NCBI GenBank assembly: GCA_019915135.1
Contig: JAHLMK010000016.1
Coordinates: 1,054,001-1,118,000 of the forward strand
DNA length: 64,000 nucleotides
Origin: Strobilurus pachycystidiatus
Taxonomy: Eukaryota > Basidiomycota > Agaricomycetes > Agaricales > Physalacriaceae
Direction: 5' to 3'
Shown here in pieces: positions 22,700 to 35,273 of the stretch. A program made the translations under genes and the position numbers. Under the pieces are notes generated by a model, which did no database searches, was not told the DNA's origin, and worked only from the letters and a program-made list of their open reading frames with translations. Within the stretch, counting starts at the first letter, position 1; each line of letters begins with the position of its first letter.

Positions 22700-24751
22700 A
22701 TGTTCTCCCCGCCGTTCCCGCCCTACGACCCAACAGACAAGGCTGGGTAGGACATCCTTGCAATCCTTGTCCATCAAGCTTACCCATATCAGATTCTCGT
22801 AAGCCACAGGTCTAATTATAAACTATCTGCATTTTCAAGAGTTGTGCCAGATACGACACCGTCCTGAAGCGATGGCCAGTCATTCTCACCGGCGTCGTTG
22901 ACCATCTTCATCGCCAGAATCATGACATCTTTATCGCGACGGGTGGCCAGGATCCCCGGATCGAGGAGGGAAAGGCGCTCATTGAGCAGCTCAGCAAACT
23001 CAAGTATCAGATGGCCAGGGACCACGCACTCCAGTGAGTCGGTATGCCCGTTTCAGTGCCTTCTCTGACAGTGCCAGGCCTATCCCGGACGACGGGGAAG
23101 CATACGCCGACGTCTACAACGCCGAACTCGACCGCCTCGCCACCGTCGGCAAGAACACCTGGTATACCGCCCCTTGGCTCTTTGCAGAGTGCGTCATCAT
23201 CATACCGCTGCTATATACCCTCTCATCGCTTCGCAGATGCTACCTTTATCGCCTCCTACGCGCCTTTGTCGCACAAACCAAGCACTGGCGCGACTTTGAT
23301 CCGTTCCTCAGCCAAAAGATCGACGCATTCCAGAAATCTGGTGTCTCCATCCACAGTGCGTCACCCAAAGGCGCAACTCCGGGCTACTCTGACCGGTCCC
23401 AGAGATCGCCACCAGCATCAGAGAGCTCGAAGGTCAACAGGACAGCCTGGGACAGGATGCCGAGAATCTGAAAGTTTTGTTCCGCGAAATGATACAGATG
23501 TGTCTTTGGTACGTGCCATTCACACACGACCTGGATATTTCTTGACAGCATGATGTAGGGGAAATGCAACGGACTTGTCATTATTGACTAACCTCTCCTT
23601 ATCCGACATAGAGCATCTGCAGTCTGTCGGCAAAGATGCTCAGGCCGCCAGGCAAGCTTTCATTCTCAAAGACGACCAAGAGACTGTTTGGGATCACATA
23701 CAAACTGTCAAGGATGGACGCGCAGACATTGTTCTTGACAATGGTGGGTTGGGTCTTGTTGATACATTATCTAGCTGATTGTCCTACAGCCGGCTTCGAA
23801 GTACAACTTTCTCCTGACGCGTTATATCAATTCTGACGAGAAAACAGCTATTCACGGACCTCGTGTTTGCCGACTTCTTGGTAACGTATACGCCCTACGT
23901 CTCGAAGGTCGTCTTCCAGTGCGTCCTCATCGTGTTCGCCTTATTCATCTGTCCTGATCAATCCTCAGCCCTAAACTCATCCCATGGTTCGTCTCGGACG
24001 TCACCCCGCCTGACTTTGCCCAAACCATCACCCTCCTCCTTGATGAAGCATTCCTCTCTGAATCTTCTCCCTCCGATGCGGAGAAGGATAATCTCCAGCA
24101 CATGGTTCTTCGCTGGAAAGATTACATCGAAAAGGGCATCTTCACGCTGAGTGTGCCCAATGACACACCGTTAGGCGGCACCGCGGAAACTGCTGGCTTC
24201 TGGACGATGCCATGGCCGTATTGGGACACGAAGATTCACGCGCCGGAGTTGTGGCGCGATTTGCATGAGAACAGTGCGCTGGTGGTATACAAGGGAGACC
24301 TAAAGTGAGTCCGTTTGTGTATCGCTTGCCATCGGGTCAGGCTAATCTCTGACCTGTGCAGCTACCGCAAGTGAGTTGCATCCTCGATGGTGTGTCTTGC
24401 GGCACTGACTGTCGTTGAAATAGACTCACCGGAGACGTCGCCTGGCCAGCAGATACCGCTTTCGATACAGCCATTGGTAAGAACGGTATCACACCGTAGC
24501 CACGGGTCACAGGCTAATCATGTGTATGCATGCAGGCCCTCTCGCTGGATCATTTCCGCTTCTTAGTCTTCGGACGAACAAGGCTGACGTCGTTGTCGGT
24601 GTGGATAAGGAGGTGGCGGCGAAGTTGGATGCGGGTGAGGACAAATGGAGAGTCAACGGAAAGTGAGTGGAGGTTCCACTGTTTCAAATGGCTTTCGACG
24701 CTGATGCCATGATGAAGGTATGCATTGATATCGTTCTGCCCCAAAGCGTAG
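22700..24751 (+). CDS. ARMT1/DUF89-family damage-control phosphatase
   Basis: A metal-dependent phosphatase of the DUF89 subfamily III type (yeast YMR027W/human ARMT1 relatives), thought to clear damaged sugar phosphates in the cytosol. Small first exon MFSPPFPPYDPTDKAG, then RWPVILTGVVDHLHR, NTWYTAPWLFAECYLYRLL and DFDPFLSQKIDAFQ. Metal and substrate motifs follow: IVLDNAGFELFTDLVFADFL (Asp-Asn), ALVVYKGDLNYRKLTGDVAW and LRTNKADVVVGVDKE. These sit in family order. The C-terminus is YALISFCPKA, stop 24749-24751. The gene has about ten introns, including tiny exons around 24300-24430. The first acceptor (CCAG before ATACGACACC) was chosen because it restores the frame. Confident family call; substrate inferred from the family. 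Confidence 0.9.
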
Positions 24752-25867
24752 ACCAGTCATGAGTTTTGCTAAGGGAAGGAGGACAGTGAGTGATTTACTG
24801 CAGCATTCAATCGGTCAAACGCGCACCGCAGCATACTAAACACGAGTCTAGAATGTAGAAGTAGAGAACGCGCTGCGTCCATCATGATGGTAGAATTTGA
24901 CATTGATCGGCGGATACATCGTCTTGACTCCTGGTCTCTCCTGGTCTGGTCCTCCCTTCACCTGCCCTTCACCTCCCTTCACCCCGTCGTATTGAGTGAT
25001 TATCGAAGGTAATTCTGAATTTCTGATTGACTGTTTCCATGCCCGTGGGCCGTCGTTTCCGAGTCTACTGTCTGTCCCCCAGATTACCATTTATATCAGG
25101 TCTCAAGACCTCGCCGGCCCGTTGCTGCGCTGCCAACTTACTCTTTGACTTCGAAATCTGTGCAGCGAACAGCTGTCTTCGTTGCTAGAGCCGGGTTTAC
25201 CTGGCTAGAAGCTTGTGTACGCTGCAACGGAGGCGTCGTGACACTGACTGGGAATGAATTTCGAGTAATGCAGGGTTCTATGGAAATTTGGAAAATGCAG
25301 CTCTACTCAACTTGAGAGGACAGACCGACGATTCGGTCTATTGGTATTTGTTTGCTCAGCCCACAGGAACAAGAGACGCGTGAACGGCGCGGTGCGGTGC
25401 GTGGACTCGGTGGAGGCGAGCAACGGTAAATGGGAAAGAGAGCCGGGAGGGAGGATCCCCCTCAGTCACATTCTATCGCATCGGTAAGATGCCAAGCCCT
25501 CGTAACTTAGCAAAATGAATGGAAGAGCAGGACTCCGAGATGTCGCAGTGATGTCGCCTGATGTCGCTACACTGTACAGCAAGTCGGGACGCGTCCTTGA
25601 TGGGAATGATGGCCGTTGCCAAGCGACTCTCTATCCAGCCCTTGTCTGGAATTTGCGCCGATCCTCGTGAGACAACATGAACATGGCAACGATAACGCAC
25701 CTCTTGAGATTCTTTTTTTCTTTCTTACTTCCATCAGCCTTTATGCGTGCGTCGCGCTAAAGGGATCTTCATTTCTCTACGCCTTCGGCGGGGTCGGGGC
25801 ATTCATTCTTTTCACATCAAGTACCTTTTCCTCCCCCAGTTATACGACGGGTTCGTAGTCTCTTGCG
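24752..25867. other. Intergenic region upstream of membrane protein 1
   Basis: About 1.1 kb with no supported gene. A hydrophobic open stretch (25616-25858) just before the membrane protein lacks homology to its paralogue and was not used. A short palindrome-containing sequence at 25170-25215 (AGCCGGGTTTACCTGGCT core) also occurs at 62911-62945. Confidence 0.4.
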
Positions 25868-28409
25868 ATGCTCAGGAAGTCGTCTCGGAAGCTTATGAAA
25901 CGCGCCCTTTGGTGGTCGCGCATAAAGCTCTTGGTGCGTGTTAAGTCTCAGCGATAATTTTTTTCGTCTGACGAAATCATCCGCAGTACGCCAGGATCAC
26001 TCTCAATCGTTTCACTGCGCTGTATTTTACCGTCGCGATCATAAGCTGCATCGTCCTCAGCAGTCTACAAGGTCTTGCCTACAATGACAACTCCGAAGCG
26101 GCCGGTATCATATCCAACATTCTGGCCAAAGCCAACTTGACGGATGGCTTGACGGTCTTCAGGCATGGCGCGCTCCAAATCTGCCATGGAATTCCAGGCC
26201 AAGCCGACTCGGACTGTACCAAGATACGCCTTGGTAACTCTACTTTCCTACCGATCGAACAAGAGCCAACTGCCGACGAGGACAACGATATTGGCAACTT
26301 CTCCCCAAAGCTCAAGGTGCGTTCGGGCTCGTGGGTACCATGTTACCGTCTTGATATGTTTCTCGTAGCCCGGATCTGTCGATCCAGTCTTCAGTAATAG
26401 CACCGGTCAAATTATCGGCATTCGAATTGACACGGGCGAGATTTTGCCCGTGCCCTGTCTTCAATCGTTGCGCTACCTTCAAGATCTGTTCGTCCATCTA
26501 GCACATTTGTAGATAGCTCAACATATCTAACGTTGTCGACAGTTTACACGACGCCAGGCGGGAAGACGTCGTCACGTTGCTATTCCAACTTTGGATGTTC
26601 AGTGTGTCGATAGTGACAGTGAGTAACTTCTCTGTGATCTCAAGGCCGTGTGTTGGATGTTCGACAGATATTGAACGAATCGTTGCCGCATCTTGGAGCA
26701 ACACTGACAGGTCATCTTTTCGGTACAGCTTGGGCAGCATTTCGGGTTGCTAACTCGAAGAGTTTGCACGTACGCTACACCAACTTGATTGTGCGAGGGA
26801 CCTGCGATGGCATTGATCTATTGGGAGACTGGTGGAATATTCGGATGAATCACACTGTGTGTAGCCTGATCTGCACTTCTCTGGGTCTCAGCTTAACGAG
26901 GACATAGATCCCGGTCATAGTTTCCCATCTCGTTGCCTTACTCGTGTTGCTATATCTGTCATTCAGCTTGTTCAAGGTCAGCATCCCTGAATGGCTCTCT
27001 CCCATGTCATCTTCACGTTCTTTTTCTAGATATATGCCAATCAGTCCTTCAGTCGCGTTGGAGCATCGACCGAAATCAACAATGTCTATAAGGTTTGTTT
27101 CATTTCCCGTCAAGACAACAGTTTAGTAACGTCCTATACAGGCAGTATTGCTTCTTTCGGTTCTTCTCCAACTTGTCGGATTCTTTAGTTTGGCCTCTAC
27201 CGCCATGTGGCTCGACAAGATAGCCAATGGAAGCATCCGTCCTTATGCCCGTCATCTTTCGTTGTATCTGGCTGCCTTCGCTGTCACGGCTGTTGTGAGT
27301 ACCAATCCACTGGTTGTTTAATGGGTCTTCTCACGAATTCACCAACTAGCTGGAGTTCCCTTGGGTTGTGCTGGTAAGTCCTCTTCCGTCCCACGGGATC
27401 GTGTGACTGATTTATTCCAACAAAGGGATGGATATCCGTACGCCGGGAATACCGCATACTCTTCCTCGTGTTTGGTGCAATATCCGGCTTTCTCGTGGGT
27501 ATATATTCTTTCATGTTTGCAAGTCCTTGTGAGTTTTTGCGGTCGACTGTGTCATCCGTGCACGACTGACACCCTTCGCGCTACCAGTATATCGCTTCAT
27601 TTTCGGTTGCTGGCCGTTCTTTGCCACCATGACAATTACGTCGTACATCCTTCTAGTAACGACATCGGTCCTCGCGGTAGTCTGTCGACTTCACTTCGGC
27701 AAGGGCCTCGCTCAGTACTGTATGTCCAACAATCAATGTCAACGAATCTACATCTCACACTAATTTTTTCTTAGTGCGAGTGAAGGATGTTCTAGAAGGC
27801 ATTGACTTCACGCCAGTCAACTTCCCGAAGCGTGATGACAGTGGATCGATGCTCAAGCGTAGCTTGAGTGGAAACTCTACCTCGTCAAGTCTGGACGAGA
27901 AGCATCCCGTCAAGTCATTGCCGTTACCCTATGTGACAGAGCCGCGCCAGCCGGCGCCCATTCACCAAGCGCGCCTCTCCAAACATGCACTTCGAAGTCT
28001 TTCCATCTACTCCGATGAGAACAGACCTACCATGAAGTTATCGACCACGCCCCCTGTGGCGCGGAGCATCATGTCCAAAAAGTCGTCTCGGTTTTCCTCG
28101 TCCACAACAGCAACAGGAATAACGTCGTCGTCGCTCGCATCGTCGGTTCCACCTAGCCCGACCTTCCGTAAAGACGCTCTGAAGCAGGGACTTCCTCCAG
28201 TCCCCGCTGTTGCTCTTACAACCACGAGGTCGATTTCCCCAGTGTCTCGCAAGCCAGCACCGCCGAGTTCTCCAGTGTCGCCTGCCAACATGTCTCCGGT
28301 CTCGGGCAGTCCTCCTCGCGGGCTGCCGAGCAACCCTCGCCCGAGTTCGCCGGTGAATACGAGGACCCAGAGAGGTCAAACGTCGGAAGACAAGAGAGGG
28401 TACTTTTAG
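25868..28409 (+). CDS. Multi-pass membrane protein of unknown function (paralogue 1)
   Basis: Roughly ten exons encode a basic cytosolic start (MLRKSSRKLMKRALWWSRIK), a first membrane helix (FTALYFTVAIISCIVLSSL), and an extracytoplasmic domain with N-glycosylation sites and Cys (ALQICHGIPGQADSDCTK, PVFSNSTGQIIGIRID, ILPVPCLQSLR). Then come REDVVTLLFQLWMFSVSIV and further hydrophobic segments such as VSHLVALLVLLYLSFSLF, LLLSVLLQLVGFFSL and FGAISGFLVGIYSFMF. The tail of about 200 residues is Ser/Pro-rich (SPVSRKPAPPSSPVSPA) and probably cytosolic. The organisation suggests a receptor- or channel-like protein restricted to basidiomycetes. The gene at 29532-31669 has the same architecture and intron 1 position. 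Exact exon borders are tentative. Confidence 0.72.
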
Positions 28410-29531
28410 TTGAACGAGTCGAGTACTGGTACCGACTCGTGTATTCATAATGCTATGCAATGCAAAGTGACATGTACACAAAGGTCTGATGGACACCGTG
28501 ATCTAAGCAAATCTTTCAGGTCAGATTGGTGGTCCTTTGACATCCGCTGGCAACTTCGTCGGAAAACAATTACACGGTGAGGACATCCCGTTGATTTCGA
28601 GAGTGTAGAACTCTAGCTAGAACTTGTTCTCTAGCCAGTGCGTGTAAAGGCGACGTGCGTCGTGTGTGCAGACTACTCGGCTGATTCCGATATGTATCTT
28701 TGCATCCTGAGATGACTGGCGTGTTCGCTCCCCCATTGGTGGTGTACGCGCGTAGGGATTCGTGGCTGGATGGGCGGATTTCCACGGAATGTTCTTCCAG
28801 GTCGTCCAACAAGTAAGTAGCAAAATTTGTAACTTATATTTGGTATAATTCTTCCAGCAATGGTGGATTCATCACCTTCTAAATGGCGATTCGCTGCTTG
28901 GTTCACCGTTTATATCTTTGAGACGCCGGTGGTGCTGCATGTATGGAAAGTGCATCTCGAGAACGCGACACAAGCCATTGCGGCGGCTCGATAAGGGCTC
29001 TGAAGACTGAGTGGATGAGGGCGGGGGTACCACGAAGATGTTCATCATTGAATAGATCGCGAGGCATGTTTTGAAGCAATGCTGTGGCGAAGCATTGACC
29101 GTGTATATGGACAGCAAGTCCCTCCTGGCTGTGATACCTAACGGGGGACACCTTGCGCCAGTCGCTGTAGATAGAAGTACTAGTCAAGAAGGTCAATTGT
29201 CCTGCAACACTGTCAGCAAGTGGTCAGATCTGATTCATGAGAATACGCTGCACCTATGCCAGTGCTTCCGATGATACAGAAGCCACTTTGCTCCCAAGGA
29301 AGTTGCGCGTATATTCGGTAGCCTTTCATCTATGAGCTGTGATAAGCAGAAGGAGGCACCAAGCGGACCAGGGGTTGCCGCATCGCTCTGGACAAGCGCT
29401 GGAAGTATGAATGCGTACAACTTCAGGAGGAAAAGAAGCAGCCAAAAGCTGGCCACGGGCCAACCAGATACTCGTAATGCGTTTTCAGTTTCTACGTTGG
29501 TAATATAAATACATGATGTTAACTCTGGAAC
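28410..29531. other. Convergent intergenic region with unassigned frames
   Basis: About 1.1 kb between convergent paralogous membrane genes. Minus-strand frames are open at 29235-29456 (hydrophobic start, MASFWLLLFLLKLYAFI), 28903-29196 and 28570-28906. They do not join into a protein I recognise and may be chance or a decayed gene. Confidence 0.35.
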
Positions 29532-31669
29532 TCAACGAATCCAGTCATCCATGATGAGCGCGTACGGGGATGCCTTGGCGTCATCTTCATGAGACCTCGG
29601 CAGTGAGAGCTTCCTGAGTCTTTTTGGTTTCGTAGGCGACTCTACCAGCACAATATGACTCCTAGTAACGTCGTGCTCAAAAACTTCTGGGGAAAAGTCA
29701 ACAGACTCAAGCGCTGATTCGGCGTGTACTTAGGTCGACATTTTGTTAGCCATCATCAGAGACCGGCTTTTATGGGTCATACTCACGATATTGAGCGAGT
29801 CCCTTTCCGAAATTGCGCATACATATAATTCCAAAGAAGAAGGAAGCCAATATCAGAATCATCGACGCCACCGTGAAGCATGCCAAATTGGCCCAGCTGA
29901 CGAAGGTCCTAGGATACGTTTTCAGTATCGTGTCCGAGCTTCCTGCCGTAAGTAGACAGCGTTACCAGCGATAGACTTGAGAATAGAACATGATGCACTC
30001 CGTAAAGAAGAACACAAAGGCGGTGAAGATGAATAGTAACATCCACGTTTTCTTTTCATGCCGAATTGCATACCACCCCTACCATTTTGGTCAGCAGAAA
30101 TACCTTCTAGCAAAGACAAGGCTCGATCGCATACCATGATGAGCCAAGGCAACACCAGCTGCGGAAAGAGAATTGTTGAGATACATATCATTTAATGAAG
30201 CAAGAGTCCAATGCCTTACCGAATTGAAGAATACAAACACCCCAACGTATACGAAAGTGTGCGCCGAGATGTCCTTGACGTACGTATTCAGCAACTGATC
30301 CATCCAAAGTCCCATGCCAGCTATCAGGACGTAAACCTCCAGCTGGAGACACGCTTGTACCGCCAAGTAGAACTGAAACGCGAGTCAGCCGACTCGACAA
30401 TCATCTATATAGGTAATCTGAAACCACAAACATGGTACATCCGAACAACGTGCAGAGGCGCACCGACAGTCTTGAACGAATGTGCGCTATAATCCTTTTG
30501 TTGAGATCAGCTCACGCATTCCGCACTTCGTGGACCGGCGCACCCTAAACAGCGTCCACGACAGATGGCACGCAATGTACAGAGCTGTCACATTCAAAAC
30601 GAGATCGGGTATCTATGAATTGAGCGTTGTCAGATGTGCGAACATCAAACGGAGGCTGAACGCACCTCGTAGTGGATTCTCGTCTTGAAGTAGACTGTAA
30701 AGATATCAATGGAGCACGGCGTTCCCGGACTTGCTATAATCTCGTCGTATATCATCCTCTTGCTCTGGGTCCTCCAAATTGCGTAGATTGACCAGCTGGT
30801 GAGCAGGACTCGGGCGATAACTCCGGCGACGCTGCAGAGTGTCATGGTCAAAGAGGAGGGAAAGAGAGTGGTACGAGTGCTGCTCACACATGGGGAACCG
30901 AATCATTGACCATGGCAAGGATGGAAATCAGAAATAGCCAAAACTGTATGAAGACGAAAGCGAGGTCCTCTCTGGTATTGTTCTTCAGACTACATACCGT
31001 GTCAGCTCGACATTCAGAGTTCAGCACAAACGCACTCTTGAGCAGGGAACGTCAAAATGCTCGTACATTGACTGCTGAGAGTCACATTGCCCTGTGTCTC
31101 GTTCTTGCTAACAATGACAACATTCGTAGGCTGCGAGCTCTCTGCAGAATCGAAGTGGGTCTGCACGTAGAATTGTCCGCGAACCTACGATGAGCATCAT
31201 ACGTTGAGCCACATAGTGAGTCTCTGAACCCGAATTATCGACGCACCACATCCCCACGAGTACGCGTATCATTCAAAGACAACGATGAGTTCGAGTGCGA
31301 GTCCACAGCGGAGCGGAACACATCGGTGCAGTTCCAGTCGTAGTGCGGGATGTAATCGCACATCCGCAGCCGATAGTCCCCGCTGTGCCCCGAGAGGATC
31401 GTATGGTTCCTCGGTGGCATCTCCGCCGCGTCCTCGATTTTGTGAAGCAGGTTGCTATACTGTGCATCGATAGAGAAGAGAAACGACTGTATGATCCCTT
31501 GGGCGAAGCAGTGGAAGAATCCGAAAAGAAAGAACGTGGCGGTGAGGCGATTTCTGGTGACGCGAGTATACTGCCAGCCGCGATGAGTATGGTGGTGGGT
31601 AGTAGGGTTAACGGCACGACTCACCACTGACTTAAGCTTAAGCTTCAACTGTCTGCCAGTTGAGTGCAT
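29532..31669 (-). CDS. Multi-pass membrane protein of unknown function (paralogue 2)
   Basis: Same architecture as the gene at 25868-28409. A short basic first exon (MHSTGRQLKLKLKSV) is followed by YTRVTRNRLTATFFLFGF, an extracytoplasmic Cys/Asn-rich domain (LRMCDYIPHYDWNCTDVF, SSQCTSILTFPAQDL), then NTREDLAFVFIQFWLFLISI matching the partner's REDVVTLLFQLWMFSVSI. Next come GVIARVLLTSWSIYAIW, LVLNVTALYIACHLSW, FYLAVQACLQLEVYVLIAGM, HTFVYVGVFVFFNS and ASMILILASFFFGIICM. The tail is shorter, ends YALIMDDWIR (stop 29532-29534) and lacks the partner's long Pro-rich region. The shared motif FGKGLAQYL occurs just after the last helix in both. Several exon joins rest on a single acceptable splice site. 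Function unknown; likely plasma membrane. Confidence 0.7.
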
Positions 31670-32679
31670 CGTGACAAGATGGGGCAGGCAAGCCTGGGAA
31701 AGTTGGACGTCAAGCCCAAGCCTGGAGAGAGTACGGACGTCAAGCCCACGGAACGAAACGATGGGAACAGAAGAAAGGAAGAGAGTTACCTGAGCCCCTC
31801 GGTTACATTTGTAGCTGAACACGCAACACGCTCAATCGGTGGTTTCGCCGAAGAATGAATTGGATGACGTTGGGGAAATTGAATTCCCGTATGGAAACCC
31901 ACCGCATCGTAGAGATGTGAATCGTGATCGACCGGTTCACTACCCTCGACGCCACTGGAAGTCCTGAGGCTGGGTTCGATGATCCCCAATCTCGAGCATC
32001 GTAGGGCGTTGGGATCTCAGAGACAGGCAAGATAGCATGCAGGCATCAAAGATTGTTCATGGTGGCGGTGTTCCGGGGTGACACTCATTCAGTAGTAGCC
32101 CACCAGATCAGGACCACCTGATAACAGGCCACGAAGTGGGAACCGTTTCCCATCTCACGCATGAAGGAGCATCACACACTGCTTTGTCGGAGGCGACTGA
32201 TCCCGTCCCGCTTTCGGGAGTGAAACGGTCCTCGAAGTCGAAGTACCTTGATACTTGCTTGATGGCTTTGATTAGAGCACGATCTGTTCCGCGCAGTCAA
32301 CAACTGACGCCAGCAACTGGACAGAAAAGCTCACCTTGTCCTATTGTAGCGTGATGGACCGACCGTAGTACATTGTTCCGCACCTTTTGATTCTTGAGCA
32401 GACTATCCTGTGGGGCACCGGATACGGACGCGTGTCTCAGTAGGTGATGATTTTACAGACCATCTTGCGGCTGCAAGTCCCCTAGATTTACGAGACCGAC
32501 CTGCCTGCTTGCTTCCCATATCCTGGCCCATCGGAATTCGACATCAGAAGAAGCGTCAGACCGGGCGCCGTGGATTCATTCCATCTCTCACTCGCGCTCA
32601 TCCGGACCTTGATGCGTCGAACATCCTAGCAATTGATTGGGTTTCACATGATATATTCGTCCGCACCGATATCAAGAAG
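31670..32679. other. Intergenic region
   Basis: About 1 kb holding the promoter of membrane protein 2 and the 3' end of the Sft2 gene. Small open frames (for example 32410-32691 +) lack motifs and splice logic. No repeat recognised. Confidence 0.45.
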
Positions 32680-33631
32680 CTAACGCGGTAGAAGACTTGA
32701 TGCGCCACGCATTGCCATCTGTCCGCCCAATCGTAATGTGGAAGTTCCTCCAGGGAAATACGCGAGGACATAAGCAACGAGTGCCACGACCTATAGGTGT
32801 GGTCGGAATGCTTTATAGCGCAGCGATGTGAAGAGGACACGTACCTGGACTGCGCCGCTTATTAGCGAGCCGAGGAATGAGTGCAGCTGGGATGGATGTG
32901 AGACGAGAGGTGAGGTTGAGTGGTGGAAAATGGAGCCAACCCCGAGGGAAAAGTAGAGCGTAAGGCCAAGGCTGCCAAAGTAGACGACGGTGAATGGTAG
33001 ACGCTCTTTGGAGACGAGGTGCTTGAGGTGGTTTATGGGTCCTATTAGCACGGAGAACCTGCGAACACGGATGAGATTTGCATTTCGCGTGCTTGGGAGG
33101 TAGAACGCACCCGAACATGACCAATAGACTGCCCAGACTGTTTGGGAGGCAAATCAGTCAACGCCTGCGGATGGGTTGGAAGACGACAAACCTAAATGCA
33201 AGGGAGAACTTGGTCGGTCTGTACAGCCCAGTCAGCCAAGTCCGAGCCAGGAAAGGATAGCGGCACACCTTACGATCGTCAAGAAAGCGATGAAGAAGCA
33301 GACTGCCGCGCCAACAAGGCATGCACCGAATCCAAGCAGCCTGTCGTCGTAGTCGCCATTTAGCTCTCGTCCGTCATGCCACCAGGCCAATGCCGCACCT
33401 TTCCCAGCTGGACAGCGCAAACCACGCCTCCTCATCGTTCGAGCGCTCATTGGAGCGCAGCGGCACATAGTCCCCAGCGACGGCGTTGTAGAACCGCGAA
33501 AATGGATTTGCGGACGCTGACGTCTGCTGCTGCTGCGGCGCGGCCTGCGAGTCGTCGGTCTGGCCGCGCGCCCATCGGAATTGGGATAGGTTGGCGCGAA
33601 AGTTCTGCTCGTTGTTCGCCGGGGCGGGCAT
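32680..33631 (-). CDS. SFT2: Sft2-like vesicle transport protein
   Basis: A small tetraspan Golgi membrane protein that helps endosome-derived vesicles fuse with the Golgi, acting beside Got1. The start is MPAPANNEQNFRANLSQF with a Gln-rich cytosolic region, then SSWERLLGFGACLVGAAVCF, FFIAFLTIVRPTKFSLAF, SLGSLLVMFGFSVLIGPINH, LKHLVSKERLPFTVVYFGSL, GLTLYFSLG, LHSFLGSLISGAVQVVALVA and YVLAYFPGGTSTLRLGGQM. The C-terminus is GASSLLPR, stop 32680-32682. The conserved PINHLKHLVSKERLPF loop is diagnostic. Seven or so exons join cleanly. Length about 210 residues, normal for the family. Confidence 0.92.
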
Positions 33632-33830
33632 GATGTGGATGTTGATGGGAGGGAGGAAGCAAGCAGGGCGCGATGACGCCACCGATCGAATTCGAGGCGG
33701 TCAATTAGAGCACGTTGAATAAACAAGGTATGTAGGTAGGTACAAGAAGACAATATATGCAAGTAAGTACATGTAAGTAGGCAAGCAGGCAAAACAAAGA
33801 AAGCAATACAAAAGCGACATATTCTAGAGA

Positions 33831-35273
33831 TCAGGCCTCCACCATCGTGTGATTGTGGTCCAACAAGAAATCTCTCATGAGGTCGGGAACGTCCCTCATC
33901 AGATTTCGTTCCGACTCCCACGTCATGTCTTTCTCCTCAAACCCTTTCCAGAAGACGTGGCAGTGGATTTCGCCGTCTATCCACTTCCTTCCGACGATGC
34001 GCTCTACCTCCCATTGCTCCTCCTCCTCATTCACCGGCGGCCGGATGCGTACAGGCATCCTCTTCCTCTCCTTCCACACCTTCGGCAGCACGATAGGCTC
34101 CATGACTCTCGTCATGCCATGGAACTTGCGTTTGACCTTGCTATTCGGCTTCGTCCCCTTCAGATGCGGATGCGACAGCCTCAAAAATTTGTCCACCTCG
34201 CAGATAGCATGCTCGAGGTCGGCGAGCTCCATGCGCCTGTGATGCTTGTCAAGACCCGCGAACGGGATGCCCAAGCGCGCCAACTCGGCCTCCTGGTTCG
34301 CCTCCATCCAGCGAATCGTGTCGTTCTCGATACCGCGGTACTCCCCTTTGGCCTCGGCCATGGACTGGCCAAAGAGCTTGCGCAGCCCACACGAGGCGCC
34401 TGGCCCAGGGGCAACGAAATCCTGACTGGACGCGACGAGGAGCGAAGAATACCCGAAATTCAAGACAAGCTGGTACGCGTTGAACTCGGCAATGCCCCTG
34501 TAGGTCATGAGGTAGTCGTATACGTCTTCGACGTAGACGTCTGGCGTCTGCAGCTTTTTGAGCAAGCCGTCGTCTTTCATCATGATTTCCAGCCAGTTCA
34601 GCTGGGTGGTATGCCCGACGGCGCCTTTGCCCCCTGCCTGCTTCTGGAAAGCCATCGTGAACAAGCTGACTGTGTCATTCTGTTTCGCATCGTCCAGCAC
34701 CGCCTGGTATTTCTCGCGATCGTAGTGCGCCCAAGTGAGAAGACCGATCTTAGCCTCTAGCCGCGTCCAGGTGGGGATACTGGTGAAGGCGTTGAAAAGC
34801 AGAATGCGGAAAAGCAGCTCCTTAGGCTCTTGGGAGTACTTGGGAGCCTCTATCACGTCGCGGATTAAGAACTGGCACGACTTGTCGAGGACGCGGAAAG
34901 TGTTGCACGCGTACATGTGGCTAGCCAGATTGGCGTTAGTCGTCCACCTTGATTGACAGCATGAGCTAGCGTTCCAAGTAGAAGTAGAAGTAACTTACGG
35001 GCCCGTGGCGCCAGATCGGCGTCGCACCTCGATGCCATGTCGTTCGGCAACGAACCACCAGAAGACATTGTAGCCAATTGTAGGCGTGAGCTCGTACCCA
35101 GAGACCGCAAAGGGCTCGCGCTTGGGCGCCTCAGAGGCGGTGGAGAAGGGGATGGAGCCAAATGTGCCGTCCTGGACGTTGCCAGTGTCCTCCGAGTCGC
35201 CTGATTTGCCCTTTCGGGGCCTTCCAGTCGCGTCAGAGGCCGAACTGTGGCGTTTGCTTCGCTGGGCGGGCAT
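33831..35273 (-). CDS. HMUDK-helical/aGPT-Pplase-like domain protein with C-terminal chromodomain (copy 1)
   Basis: Two exons (35273-34999, 34947-33831) encode 463 residues. After a basic disordered start, residues about 65-350 match the helical domain first called alpha-glutamyl/putrescinyl-thymine pyrophosphorylase clade 2 and later 5-hmdU DNA kinase helical domain: FWWFVAERHGIEVRRRSG, NTFRVLDKSCQFLIRDVI, EPKELLFRILLFNAFTSI, FNAYQLVLNFGYSSLL, DFVAPGPGASCGLRKLFG and LADLEHAICEVDKFLRLSHP. In phages this domain works in thymine hypermodification. Residues 404-456 (EVERIVGRKWIDGEIHCHVF, WKGFEEKDMTWESE) form a chromodomain with aromatic-cage-compatible W, W and F. So the protein is probably nuclear and chromatin-bound. 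Its catalytic activity is unproven and no kinase P-loop is seen. Tandem with the 36125-37752 gene. Domain naming from memory; the fusion itself is seen directly. Confidence 0.8.

Noticed and set aside
22816..23025. Minus-strand frame at the start of the ARMT1-like gene
   Set aside because: Antisense to DUF89 exons with clear family motifs.
33849..34760. Long plus-strand frame (303 codons)
   Set aside because: Antisense to exon 2 of chromodomain copy 1, where the minus-strand protein has conserved motifs shared with copy 2.
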